Below are positions 56,669-64,000 of a stretch of DNA of 64,000 nucleotides, one piece after another. Each line of letters starts with the position of its first letter. The first letter of the stretch is position 1. The translations under genes were made by a program, and so were the position numbers. The notes under the pieces were generated by a model that made no database searches, was not told where the DNA came from, and saw only the letters and a program-made list of their open reading frames with translations. Source of the DNA: Aeromicrobium wangtongii (GTDB lineage: Bacteria > Actinomycetota > Actinomycetes > Propionibacteriales > Nocardioidaceae); assembly GCF_024584515.1 (NCBI RefSeq), contig NZ_CP102173.1, forward strand, positions 2,976,001 through 3,040,000, written 5' to 3'.

Positions 56669-57246
56669 TGAGGATCCTGCCCTGCGGCGACCGGGCCGTG
56701 CTGATCGACTGCGCATCGCTCGACGAGGCACAGGGCTGGTTCGCCGCGCTCGAGAACCGCGCGGAGGTCGTGCTCGGCGCCCGGACGGTCCTCGTGCGCG
56801 GTGAGCCCGCCGAGGCGCGGGCGCTGATCGGCGGCACGCGGCCCGGGCCCTCCGCGGCCGACAGCGGCGCGACGGTCGAGATCCCGGTGACGTACGACGG
56901 GGACGATCTCGCCGACGTCGCATCGCTGACCGGCCTCACTCCCGACGAGGTCGTGGCCGCGCACACCGGGACCCCGTGGACCGTGGCCTTCACCGGCTTC
57001 GCCCCGGGTTTCAGCTATCTGGTCGGCGGCGACCCACGCCTGAACGTCCCGCGGCGCAGCTCGCCGCGCTCCAGCGTCCCGCCCGGTGCGGTCGGCCTGG
57101 CCGGTGAGTTCAGCGGCGTCTACCCGCGTCGCTCCCCCGGCGGCTGGCAGCTGATCGGCCGGACGTCATTGGCGATGTGGGACTCCGCGCGCGACCGTCC
57201 GGCGCTGCTGGTCGCCGGCTGCACGGTGCGGTTCGTGGTCGCATGA
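56668..57246 (+). CDS. pxpB: 5-oxoprolinase subunit B
   Basis: 192 aa. 'ILPCGDRAVLIDC' N-terminus and the cyclophilin-like core 'FTGFAPGFSYLVGGDPRLNVPRRSSPRSSVPPGAVGLAGEFSGVYPRRSPGGWQLIGRT' are diagnostic (allophanate hydrolase subunit 1/KipI fold). Overlaps pxpA by one nucleotide and pxpC as ATGA, giving a tight three-gene unit. Confidence 0.95.
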   Translation: MRILPCGDRAVLIDCASLDEAQGWFAALENRAEVVLGARTVLVRGEPAEARALIGGTRPGPSAADSGATVEIPVTYDGDDLADVASLTGLTPDEVVAAHTGTPWTVAFTGFAPGFSYLVGGDPRLNVPRRSSPRSSVPPGAVGLAGEFSGVYPRRSPGGWQLIGRTSLAMWDSARDRPALLVAGCTVRFVVA

Positions 57247-58091
57247 CATTCGTCGTCGAGCACTCCGGGCACGGCAGCCTCCTGCAGGACCTCGGGCGCC
57301 CCGGCATGGGCCACCTGGGGGTCGGCGCATCGGGCGCCTTCGACCGCGGCGCGCTGCGCCAGGTCAACGCCCTGCTCGGCAACGACGTGGGTGCCGCGGC
57401 CGTCGAGACGTACGGCGGCCTCGTCCTGCGCGCCCAGGAGCCGCACGTCATCGCCGTGGCCGGCGCAGCCGGACCGGTCCTGATCGACGGGCGTCCCGTC
57501 ACCTCCGGGCGCGCGACACCGGTCAGGGCCGGGCAGCGTCTGGTGATCGAGCCGCCGACGATCGGTCTGCGGACCTACCTCGGAGCCGCCGGCGGAATCG
57601 CCGCACCGCCGGAGCTCGGGTCCGCGTCGTCCGACACCCTCAGCGGGCTGGGACCCCCGCTGCTCGCCGCCGGGCAGATCCTGGCCACCGCGCCGTCCGG
57701 TCCCATGCCCTGGCTCGACGACGTCCCCGCCCTCGGCCGATCCGGCGACATCGTCCTGGACGTGGTGCTGGGCCCGCGCGACGACTGGTTCACCCCGGCC
57801 TCCGTACGACGGCTGCTGCAGGACGCCTGGCAGGTCTCCCCCACGTCCGACCGGGTCGGCGTCCGGCTCGAGGGCACCGCGCTGGAGCGGGTCGTGCACC
57901 ACGAGCTGCCCAGTGAGCCGGTCGTGCGGGGCAGCATCCAGGTCTCGGCCGCGGGCCAGCCGATGATCTTCGGGCCCGATCACCCGGTCACCGGCGGGTA
58001 CCCGGTGATCGCCGTGGTCACCGATCCGCACACCGACCGGCTCGCCCAGGCCCGCCCCGGCCAGGTGGTGCGGTTCAGCCGCGTCGGCTGA
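57243..58091 (+). CDS. pxpC: 5-oxoprolinase subunit C
   Basis: 282 aa, allophanate hydrolase subunit 2/KipA fold: 'LLQDLGRPGMGHLGVGASGAFDRGALRQVNALLGND', 'YLGAAGGIAAPPELGSASSDTL' and 'VSPTSDRVGVRLEGTAL....VRGSIQVSAAGQPMIFGPDHPVTGGYPVIAVV'. Last gene of the unit; 2 nt from the convergent GH3 stop, so no independent terminator fits between. Confidence 0.95.
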   Translation: MTFVVEHSGHGSLLQDLGRPGMGHLGVGASGAFDRGALRQVNALLGNDVGAAAVETYGGLVLRAQEPHVIAVAGAAGPVLIDGRPVTSGRATPVRAGQRLVIEPPTIGLRTYLGAAGGIAAPPELGSASSDTLSGLGPPLLAAGQILATAPSGPMPWLDDVPALGRSGDIVLDVVLGPRDDWFTPASVRRLLQDAWQVSPTSDRVGVRLEGTALERVVHHELPSEPVVRGSIQVSAAGQPMIFGPDHPVTGGYPVIAVVTDPHTDRLAQARPGQVVRFSRVG

Positions 58092-58093
58092 GC

Positions 58094-59752
58094 TCAGCAG
58101 CGGGTCGGCGCCGGCAGCCCGATGTCGACCGGCAGCTTGCCCTGGGCCCGTGCCTTGCCCATCAGGATCTTGACCAGGGCACGCATCGCCGGGACGTCCC
58201 GGCCGTACAGCGCGACCTTGGTGGGCGCCGAGCTGCGCGCGAGGCCGTACGGCGTGTCGGTGGACACCACCACCGCGGCGCTCGCGGCGGGCACGCCTGG
58301 TCCCAGCAGCGCGACCGACGTCCCGGACCCCAGCGGCAGACCGGCTTCCTGGGCGGCGACACGGAACGCGGCGACCGCCTCTGCCGAGCCGGACGGCATG
58401 ACCGCGGTGATCTTCGGGACCGGGCACGGGTGGGCGACGACAGTAGCCGCGTGCAGGCTCAGCTGCTCGGACTGCTCTTCGTGGCTGCCCGGCTCGCCCG
58501 GGAGCTGCGGCGAGGCCTGCGAGTGCAGCAGGTACGCGATCGTCCGCGCTGCCGAGTCGCGGGCCTGCTGCTCGGGGATCTCGCCGGACTTCAGCGCCTT
58601 GAGCACGGCGTCGTACGCCTGCTCGTTGTCCGCCGGCATCAGGGCGAGGTCGCTGCCGGCCTTGATCGCCTCGACCGTGGCCTGGCCGCCGGGGTACCGC
58701 TGCATCACCGCGCCCATGCCCAAGGAGTCGCTGATGACCAGGCCGTCGTAGCCCAGGTTCTCGCGCAGGCCCGTCGTGATGACCTTGCGCGACATCGACG
58801 CCGGGACACCGGCCTCGATCGCGCGGACGTCCAGGTGCCCCGTCATGATGCCGGGCGCCGCGGCCGTGACCGCCGCCTCGAACGGCACGAGATCGTGCGT
58901 GCGCAGCCGTTGCTTGTCGCTCTCGAGACGCGGCAGGCCCTTGTGGCTGTCGGTGCTGACGTTGTGCCCCGGGAAGTGCTTGACCGCCGAGATCATGCCC
59001 GCCTCGGAGTAGCCCTTCACCGCGGCGACCACGGCCTTGGCGACCGTCTGCGCATCGGAGCCGGCCGAGCGGCTGCCGATGATGGGGTCGGCGGGCCCGA
59101 TCGTGATGTCGCCGTCGGGGGCGAACACGGTGTTGTAGCCGGCCGCCCGCAGCTCGGCGCCGGATGCCTGCGCCGCCGCCGTGACGGTCGCCGCACCGGT
59201 GTCACCGTGGCCCGCGATGGCCGCGCCCGCCGACATGAACGTCGGGAACGTCGTCAGCGGATCGGTCAGGCGCGCGACCAGCCCACCCTCCTGGTCGATC
59301 GGCACCATGACCGGGAAGCCGCGGTCGCCGCCGGCCTCCTGCAGCTCCTGGTTGAACGCCTTGACCTCGGTCAGCGGGTCGTCGGTCGTGACGTCCAGGA
59401 TCTGCTGGCCGGTCACCATGACCCCGGCGAAGTGCTTGTCGCGCACGAGCGCCAGCGACGACTCGTTGGAGAAGCTCCGGGCGACGATGAGCTGGCCGGC
59501 CAGGTCCTCCAGCGGCAGGGCGTCGGCCAGCACGGCGGCCTGCGTCCGCTCCGCCTTCGTCGGCCCCCAGCCGGTCGGGGCCTTCTTCGCCGGCGAGCTC
59601 GTCTCGGCGGCACCCGGCGCGGCCGCGGCGTCGTCGTTCGACTCCTGCCCGGTCCACCACACGGCGCCGCCGACGATCAGGGCGATGCCGACCACGATCG
59701 CGGCCAGGACCGGCAGCGGTCGGCGGAGCAGGGGCGTGCGGGAGCTCTCCAC
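58094..59752 (-). CDS. GH3 beta-N-acetylglucosaminidase (NagZ-like), membrane-anchored
   Basis: 552 aa; GTG start 3 nt after the tsaD stop. One N-terminal TM/signal (about 13-34), an Ala/Pro/Ser linker (40-62), then the GH3 barrel. NagZ hallmark 'SAVKHFPGHNVSTDSHKGLPRLE' at 255-277 contains the Asp-His general acid dyad D268/H270. The nucleophile is D342 in 'GLVISDSLGMGAVM'. A second domain of about 150 aa (residues 400-552, 'LSLHAATVVAHPCPVPKITAVMPSG') follows. Acts on peptidoglycan GlcNAc-MurNAc outside the membrane. Confidence 0.92.
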   Translation of the reverse strand: MESSRTPLLRRPLPVLAAIVVGIALIVGGAVWWTGQESNDDAAAAPGAAETSSPAKKAPTGWGPTKAERTQAAVLADALPLEDLAGQLIVARSFSNESSLALVRDKHFAGVMVTGQQILDVTTDDPLTEVKAFNQELQEAGGDRGFPVMVPIDQEGGLVARLTDPLTTFPTFMSAGAAIAGHGDTGAATVTAAAQASGAELRAAGYNTVFAPDGDITIGPADPIIGSRSAGSDAQTVAKAVVAAVKGYSEAGMISAVKHFPGHNVSTDSHKGLPRLESDKQRLRTHDLVPFEAAVTAAAPGIMTGHLDVRAIEAGVPASMSRKVITTGLRENLGYDGLVISDSLGMGAVMQRYPGGQATVEAIKAGSDLALMPADNEQAYDAVLKALKSGEIPEQQARDSAARTIAYLLHSQASPQLPGEPGSHEEQSEQLSLHAATVVAHPCPVPKITAVMPSGSAEAVAAFRVAAQEAGLPLGSGTSVALLGPGVPAASAAVVVSTDTPYGLARSSAPTKVALYGRDVPAMRALVKILMGKARAQGKLPVDIGLPAPTRC

Positions 59753-59755
59753 GGA

Positions 59756-60802
59756 CTAGGCCGCCACGACCTGCGTCACGGGCATGCTGGAGTCGGCCGG
59801 CAGGTCCAGCGAGGACGGCGCGATGCCGCGCCGGACGACCTCCGCGCCCAGGGCCGCCACCATCGCGCCGTTGTCGGTGCACAGGCCGAGGCGCGGGATG
59901 CGGACCTTGATGCCCGCCTTGGCGGCGCGCTCCTGCGCGAAGTGGCGCAGCCGCGCGTTCGCCGCGACGCCACCGCCGATGATCAACGTGTCGACATCGT
60001 GCTCCAGGCACGCCGCGATGGTCTTCTTGGTCAGCACGTCGCACACGGCGTCCTGGAACGAGGCGGCGACGTCGGCGGTGTTGACCGGCCGACCCATCCG
60101 GTGCTCGTGCTGGACATGACGGGACACGGCGCTCTTGAGGCCCGAGAAGGAGAAGTCGTAACGGTGCTTGTCCATGTCGCGGCCCGTCGTGAGGCCCCTC
60201 GGGAACGCGATCGCGGTGGGGTCGCCGTCGCGGGCGACCCGGTCGATGTGCGGGCCGCCGGGATACGGCAGGTCGAGCAGACGGGCCACCTTGTCGAAGG
60301 CCTCCCCCGCCGCGTCGTCGATCGTCTGGCCGAGCATCGTGATGCCGGTGACGATGTCGTCGACCAGCAGCAGCTCGGTGTGCCCGCCACTGACCAGCAG
60401 CGCCGCGACCCGCTCGCCGAAGCGTCCGTGCTCGAGCTGGTCGACCGCGACGTGGGCGGCGAGGTGGTTGACCCCGTAGAGCGGCTTGTCGTGCGCCAGC
60501 GCCAGGGCCTTGGCGGCTGCGACGCCGACCAGCAGCGCGCCGGTCAGGCCGGGGCCGCTCGTGACGGCGATCGCGTCGACGTCCTGCACCCGGATGCCCG
60601 ACTCGGCATACGCCTGCTCCAGGGTCGGGACCATCGCCTCGAGGTGCGCGCGGCTGGCGACCTCGGGGACGACGCCGCCGAAACGGACGTGCTGCTCCAT
60701 GCTCGAGCTCAGTGCGTGCGCGAGCAGCTCGGCGCCGCGGACGATGCCGACACCCGTCTCGTCGCAGGACGACTCGATGCCCATCACCAGCGGTTCACTC
60801 AC
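59756..60802 (-). CDS. tsaD: tRNA t6A37 threonylcarbamoyltransferase TsaD
   Basis: 348 aa from the GTG at 60802 (CACAAT 6 nt upstream); a GTG at 60808 is also in frame. Transfers the threonylcarbamoyl group to A37 of ANN-decoding tRNAs together with TsaB and TsaE. '[16 protein letters not shown]' N-terminus, metal-binding 'NHLAAHVAV' (H113, H117), '[13 protein letters not shown]' and '[13 protein letters not shown]'. Complete. TsaB and RimI lie 2.3 kb further right, separated by four other genes. Confidence 0.96.
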   Translation of the reverse strand: MSEPLVMGIESSCDETGVGIVRGAELLAHALSSSMEQHVRFGGVVPEVASRAHLEAMVPTLEQAYAESGIRVQDVDAIAVTSGPGLTGALLVGVAAAKALALAHDKPLYGVNHLAAHVAVDQLEHGRFGERVAALLVSGGHTELLLVDDIVTGITMLGQTIDDAAGEAFDKVARLLDLPYPGGPHIDRVARDGDPTAIAFPRGLTTGRDMDKHRYDFSFSGLKSAVSRHVQHEHRMGRPVNTADVAASFQDAVCDVLTKKTIAACLEHDVDTLIIGGGVAANARLRHFAQERAAKAGIKVRIPRLGLCTDNGAMVAALGAEVVRRGIAPSSLDLPADSSMPVTQVVAA

Positions 60803-60872
60803 CCGCACATTGTGTCAGGCACCCGGGAACCGATCATGTTGCCACCGGGCTCCGGTGTGGCACTGTGGGCAG

Positions 60873-61373
60873 ATGACGCGCACCGACGACATCCCTGACG
60901 CGTACGACGAGCGGTCGGTCCTGCTGCAGATGCTGCACTACACGCAGGACACCGCGGTCGCGAAGGTCAGCGGCCTCAGCGAGGAGCTGGCCCACCGGGC
61001 TCCCCTTCCCGAGTCGCCGCTGATGACCCCGGTCAACCTGCTCAACCACCTGCGGTGGGTCGAGCGCTCGTGGGTCAACGCCGATCTGTTCGGTGGCGAG
61101 GACGAGGCGCCGTGGACCGACGAGGACCCGGACGCCGAGTTCCGCCAGGGCGAGGACCTCACGGTCACCGAGGCGATCGAGCTGTACGAGCAGGAGGCCG
61201 CCCGCACGCGCGCCACCTTCGCCGAGGTCGAGCTCGACATGGTCCGCCGCGGTGGACGCGAGCAGCCCGTGACCGCGCGCTGGATCCTGCTGCACCTCAT
61301 CGAGGAGACGGCCCGCCACAACGGACACCTCGACATCCTGCGCGAGCTGGCCGACGGCAGCACGGGCGACTGA
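60873..61373 (+). CDS. DinB/DUF664-family protein
   Basis: 166 aa, ATG 60873. Four-helix DinB fold: 'ERSVLLQMLHYTQDTAVAKVSGLSEELAHRAPLPESPLMTPVNLLNHLRWVERSWVN' with the metal-ligand-type His in 'LLNHLRWVE', and 'WILLHLIEETARHNGHLDILREL' with the HxxxH pair. Family members are metal-dependent thiol (mycothiol/bacillithiol) transferases or of unknown role. Its gene stands opposite to its neighbours, splitting the tsaD and rimI-tsaB groups. Confidence 0.92.
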   Translation: MTRTDDIPDAYDERSVLLQMLHYTQDTAVAKVSGLSEELAHRAPLPESPLMTPVNLLNHLRWVERSWVNADLFGGEDEAPWTDEDPDAEFRQGEDLTVTEAIELYEQEAARTRATFAEVELDMVRRGGREQPVTARWILLHLIEETARHNGHLDILRELADGSTGD

Positions 61374-61379
61374 CCCGGG

Positions 61380-61423
61380 ACGTCATCCCGGGCGGGGCGC
61401 CTGCGGCACGTGCGGGATGACGT
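61380..61423. terminator. Bidirectional terminator of DinB and DUF427 genes
   Basis: Perfect 11-bp arms ACGTCATCCCG (61380-61390) and CGGGATGACGT (61413-61423) lie between convergent stops at 61373 and 61447; the 22-nt loop is GC-rich. Confidence 0.75.
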
Positions 61424-61446
61424 TGGCGCGGCGGAGTCGCCGCCGG

Positions 61447-61752
61447 CTACTCCGCGATCGCGACCTGGGACTTGTCGAAGGCGACGTAGCCGGCGAAGTC
61501 CTGCCCGACCCGGTCGGCGGCGCCCGCCAGCGGCTCGGGGTACGACCACCCGCCGTCGGGAGCGACGTCCTCACCCGAACCGACGTTCCAGTACTGCGCG
61601 TCGCCCTTCCAGGGGCAGTGGTACTGGGTGGGGCTCTTCTCGAAGGCACCCTCGGCCAGGCTCGCCGGCGGGAAGTACCAGTTGCCCTCGATCTTCACGA
61701 GGTCCTCGGTGGGTGCCTCGGCGACGACGGTGGATCCGATGACTGCCTTCAT
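61447..61752 (-). CDS. DUF427 domain protein
   Basis: 101 aa, single DUF427 domain: 'KAVIGSTVVAEAPTEDLVKIEGNWYFPPASL', 'SPTQYHCPWKGDAQYWNV' (the conserved CPWKG) and 'DGGWSYPEPL....VGQDFAGYVAFDKSQV'. AGGAGG 5-7 nt before the ATG. A small beta-barrel of unknown function, common in actinobacteria and occasionally fused to other domains. Confidence 0.94.
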   Translation of the reverse strand: MKAVIGSTVVAEAPTEDLVKIEGNWYFPPASLAEGAFEKSPTQYHCPWKGDAQYWNVGSGEDVAPDGGWSYPEPLAGAADRVGQDFAGYVAFDKSQVAIAE

Positions 61753-61827
61753 GTGTGCCTCCTGGGTGGGGTTGATCCAGTCTGCACCCGCAGGACCCTC
61801 CGCGCCGGACGATCTGAACGCCCTGGC

Positions 61828-62589
61828 TCAGCTCCCGGTGCGCTCCGCGCGACGGGCCGCCCGGGCGGCGTACTCCTGCTCGTCGAGCTTCGCCGCCTCC
61901 TCGAGGGTCGGAGCGGTGCCGCCGTGCCGCGCCGGGGCCCACCACTGACCCACGGGGCTGAGCGGGTACTCCAGGATCGCGCGGTCCAGCAGATCGCTCA
62001 TCGCTGCGCGCAGCCGCGCCGTCTCGGCGACGGGATCCTCCCCCGTGACGTCCAGGGGGGCACCGACGTGCAGGCCGATCGTCTTGCCGCGGCCCAGGAG
62101 GTCCGAGGGGTGGTCCTTGGTCTTGAGCAGCTGCGTGCCCCAGGTGACCATCGGGATCAGCGGGACGCCCGCCTCGGCGGCCATCCGCACGGCCCCGGTC
62201 TTGAGATCCTTGATCTCGAAGGAGCGGCTGATGGTCGCCTCGGGGAAGATGCCGACGATCTCACCGTCGCGTGCATAGCGGACCGCGTCGTCGTACGACT
62301 GCTGGCCGTTGGCGCGGTCGACGCTGATGTGGTGGAACGAGCGCATGATCGGCCCGGAGATCTTGTGGTCGAAGGCGTCCTTCTTGGCCATGAACCGCAC
62401 CAGACGGTCGCTGGGCTGGGCGGCGAGGCCGTCGAAGATGAAGTCGACGTAGCTGATGTGGTTGGCCGCCAGGATGGCGCCGCCGGTGCGCGGGATGTGC
62501 TCGGTGCCGGACGTCTGGAACTTCATGCCGAGCACCTTGAACAGCGTCTTGGCGGTGATGATCGTGGCCGGGTACGTGTAGTCGCGCAT
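61828..62589 (-). CDS. PlsC-like 1-acyl-glycerol-3-phosphate acyltransferase
   Basis: 253 aa from ATG 62589. Acyltransferase motif I 'AANHISYVDF' (H44, D49), motif II region 'VRFMAKKDAF', motif III 'VGIFPEATIS' (EGT variant) and motif IV 'VPLIPMVTWG'. Makes phosphatidate or acylates a related lipid at the membrane. The C-terminus is a charged Ala/Arg/Glu tail. Leaderless promoter TACCCT. Confidence 0.92.
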   Translation of the reverse strand: MRDYTYPATIITAKTLFKVLGMKFQTSGTEHIPRTGGAILAANHISYVDFIFDGLAAQPSDRLVRFMAKKDAFDHKISGPIMRSFHHISVDRANGQQSYDDAVRYARDGEIVGIFPEATISRSFEIKDLKTGAVRMAAEAGVPLIPMVTWGTQLLKTKDHPSDLLGRGKTIGLHVGAPLDVTGEDPVAETARLRAAMSDLLDRAILEYPLSPVGQWWAPARHGGTAPTLEEAAKLDEQEYAARAARRAERTGS

Positions 62590-62595
62590 GCGGTC

Positions 62596-62601
62596 AGGGT
62601 A
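62596..62601 (-). promoter_or_regulatory. -10 hexamer TACCCT of the PlsC-like gene
   Basis: Minus-strand TACCCT, spacer GACCGC, ATG at 62589. Confidence 0.5.
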
Positions 62602-62650
62602 GTGCACACGCGTGCACTCGGCTCCGTGGCCGAGTGCACGCACGGGCACT
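62601..62650 (-). terminator. Extended palindrome downstream of the DUF5709 gene
   Basis: A perfect 12-bp stem CGTGCACTCGGC (62611-62622) / 62629-62640, loop TCCGTG, is extended by a further 10 bp with three mismatches (62601-62650). It lies 19 nt beyond the DUF5709 stop and touches the -10 of the next gene, so it may terminate one unit and insulate the next. Confidence 0.75.
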
Positions 62651-62668
62651 GATTCCGGGGTTCTGCGG

Positions 62669-63082
62669 TCAGTCCTGGTCGTCGACGATGTGGACAGCGG
62701 CCTCCTCGGCGCTGGCCGCGGCGCCGTCGATGCCCACGTCCTCGCCCACGAGGTCCTTCTCGGTGTCCTCGCCGATGCCGCCGTCGGGGTCGACCAGGCG
62801 TCCGGCGCGCACGGAGCCGACCTCGCCGTCGTCGAGGTTCTCCGGCTCGGGCGCGTACGGATCGGGCTCGGGCTCCTCCTGGCGCAGGCGCTCCTCGAGG
62901 CTCTCGCCCTCCAGCTGCTCCTCGGCCGTCGTGCCGAATCCCTCGCCGCGGTACTTCTCCGGCGGCGAGTATCCCTGGTCCATGACCTCGTCGGGATCGT
63001 CGAAGATCGCGTCCTGGTCGGGACCGATCCCGTCCGTCGGGAGGGTTTCTGCCGTGTCGGGGGTCTCAGGTACTTCGGTCAT
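62669..63082 (-). CDS. DUF5709-like acidic protein
   Basis: 137 aa from ATG 63082. Very acidic and probably disordered, with the pattern 'DEVMDQGYSPPEKYRGEGFGTTAEEQLEGESLEERLRQEEPEPDPY....VRAGRLVDPDGGIGEDTEKDLVGEDVGIDGAAASAEEAAVHIV', the layout of DUF5709 (a 'GYSPPE..' start and an 'AEEAA.H' end). Widespread in actinobacteria, function unknown, often grouped with stress genes. Confidence 0.88.
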   Translation of the reverse strand: MTEVPETPDTAETLPTDGIGPDQDAIFDDPDEVMDQGYSPPEKYRGEGFGTTAEEQLEGESLEERLRQEEPEPDPYAPEPENLDDGEVGSVRAGRLVDPDGGIGEDTEKDLVGEDVGIDGAAASAEEAAVHIVDDQD

Positions 63083-63120
63083 GCATCCAGCCTTCCACGG
63101 TCCGGCAATGCGGCAACCGG

Positions 63121-63555
63121 TCAGCGCCACTCCTGGATCGTGATCTGCATGACGCGCGCGTCGACGCCGCCGGCGTAGTAGCCGCGGCGGGTGCTGATGG
63201 TGTCGAAGCCGTGTGCCTCGTACAGCCCGATGGCCGCGGTGTTGTCGGCAGCGACCTCCAGGAGCATCCGATCCGCACCGAGGTCGCGGGCCCGGTCCAC
63301 CAGGTCGGTCAGCAGCTCCCTGGCCAGACCACGTCCCCGGAACTGCGGCAGCACCGCGATGCGGTCCAGGTCGGCGACGTCCCCCGCCAACGAGATCGCG
63401 CCGTAGCCTGCGACGTCATCGCTGACCAGCACGATGTGCCGGTCGCTGGCGATCTCGTCGGCCACCAGCCGCTCGCTCCAGGCCGAGGCTCCGAAGCAGG
63501 CCTGCTCGATCGCGACGATCGCCGCGACGTCGTCCGCGTCAGCCGGCCGGCTCAT
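63121..63555 (-). CDS. rimI: Ribosomal-protein-alanine N-acetyltransferase RimI
   Basis: 144 aa. GNAT fold with 'DVAAIVAIEQACFGASAWSERLVADEI' (RimI-type N-terminus), 'DLDRIAVLPQFRGRGLARELLTDLVDRARDLGADRMLLEVAADNTAAIGLYEAHGFDTISTRRGYYAGGVDARVMQI'. Acetylates the N-terminus of S18, and in actinobacteria other proteins. The start overlaps the tsaB stop as ATGA, the usual tsaB-rimI coupling. Confidence 0.95.
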   Translation of the reverse strand: MSRPADADDVAAIVAIEQACFGASAWSERLVADEIASDRHIVLVSDDVAGYGAISLAGDVADLDRIAVLPQFRGRGLARELLTDLVDRARDLGADRMLLEVAADNTAAIGLYEAHGFDTISTRRGYYAGGVDARVMQITIQEWR

Positions 63556-64000
63556 GCGCGCTTGACGGCGACCTGCGGGACGGCATCGGGGCGACGCAGG
63601 TACAACGGCTCCAACGGCAGCCGGGCCGCTCGTCCCGACACCACGAGCTCGGCCAGGGCAGCGGCGCGCGGGCTGGCCGCGCCGGCGGCGCGCAGGACAC
63701 CGTCGTAGAGCTGGGCGCCCTGGCCGTAGGCCGGCAGATCAGGATGCTGCGCCGCCAGGTCGGCGGGCTTGAGGACGTGCGGTCCGTCGAGGCGGACGTG
63801 CCCACCCCCGTACCGGGCCCAGTAGACCTCCTTGCGGCGGGCGTCCGTCGCCACCAGGAACTCGCCCTCGACCTGCACGTCGGCCGCGACGATGTCCAGC
63901 GAGCACACGCCGTGCGTCACCAGTCCCAGCGTCGAGCCGAGCGTCAGGGCAGTGACGACGCCGACGCGCAGCCCCGTGAAGGGTCCCGGCCCGACGCCGA
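63552..64000 (-). CDS. tsaB: tRNA t6A37 complex subunit TsaB (5' end outside window)
   Basis: Partial: the last about 149 codons; the start lies beyond 64000. The frame reads 'VGPGPFTGLRVGVVTALTLGSTLGLVTHGVCSLDIVAAD' from the window edge, the TsaB/YeaZ core, followed by 'LVATDARRKEVYWARY' and the C-terminal 'PLEPLYLRRPDAV'. Forms the TsaB-TsaD heterodimer. The ATG at 63920 is internal, not the start. Confidence 0.95.
   Translation of the reverse strand, partial: GVGPGPFTGLRVGVVTALTLGSTLGLVTHGVCSLDIVAADVQVEGEFLVATDARRKEVYWARYGGGHVRLDGPHVLKPADLAAQHPDLPAYGQGAQLYDGVLRAAGAASPRAAALAELVVSGRAARLPLEPLYLRRPDAVPQVAVKRA

Overview
The window is a GC-rich (about 70%), densely packed stretch of an actinobacterial chromosome. 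Gene content, frequent GTG starts and gene order fit the Propionibacteriales, most likely a Nocardioidaceae member (Nocardioides/Aeromicrobium-like); the genus is an inference. Two blocks keep the gene order of Mycobacterium tuberculosis. One is purH-purN-perM...sucD-sucC-M23 peptidase-uvrD/pcrA (compare Rv0957 to Rv0949). The other holds guaA, choD-like oxidase, guaB3, guaB2, groES-groEL, tsaD, rimI and tsaB (compare the Rv3396c to Rv3421c neighbourhood). I see no rRNA, tRNA, CRISPR array, insertion sequence or prophage, and no gene-free gap above 300 bases.

Layout. 0-14 kb: purine synthesis (purH, purN) with a PerM-like membrane protein; a divergent ECF-sigma-like protein fused to a membrane-anchored sensor; a SulP transporter; succinyl-CoA synthetase (sucCD); a degenerate B12-domain protein; an M23 peptidase; a 21-bp repeat array; the helicase pcrA; and GNAT/GntR genes. 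14-26 kb: a first zwf, a DrrAB-type ABC exporter, an M14 carboxypeptidase, a giant AfsR/SARP-type regulator, and a PspC-containing two-component system facing three PspC/envelope genes. 26-35 kb: GDPD, a gamma-glutamyltransferase homologue, NhaA, a GH15 trehalase/glucoamylase overlapping a second zwf, and guaA. 35-50 kb: a GMC (ChoD-like) oxidoreductase coupled to an aldehyde dehydrogenase, a FUSC protein, efeO-efeB without efeU, the guaB3/NYN/guaB2 group, a TetR regulator, an iron-siderophore binding lipoprotein and an RNB ribonuclease. 50-64 kb: groES-groEL under CIRCE control, a DHA2 exporter, a THUMP-like methyltransferase, 5-oxoprolinase pxpABC, a GH3 glucosaminidase, tsaD, small enzymes, an acyltransferase, rimI and the 3' part of tsaB, which runs off the right edge.

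Regulatory sequence is unusually readable. At least ten genes have a TAnnnT -10 hexamer exactly 6 nt before the start codon, which points to leaderless transcripts. Two IdeR/DmdR-type iron boxes precede efeO and the siderophore-binding protein. A perfect-arm CIRCE plus a degenerate second copy precede groES. Several hairpin terminators are clear. Several convergent gene pairs abut or overlap at their stop codons.

Most of the window is core metabolism. The least conventional items are the sigma-sensor fusion (3931-5742), the 21-bp direct/inverted repeat array (10783-11040), the PspC module (22.5-25.5 kb), the NYN RNase-like protein between guaB3 and guaB2, and a possible C-rich-loop small RNA near 35.3 kb.
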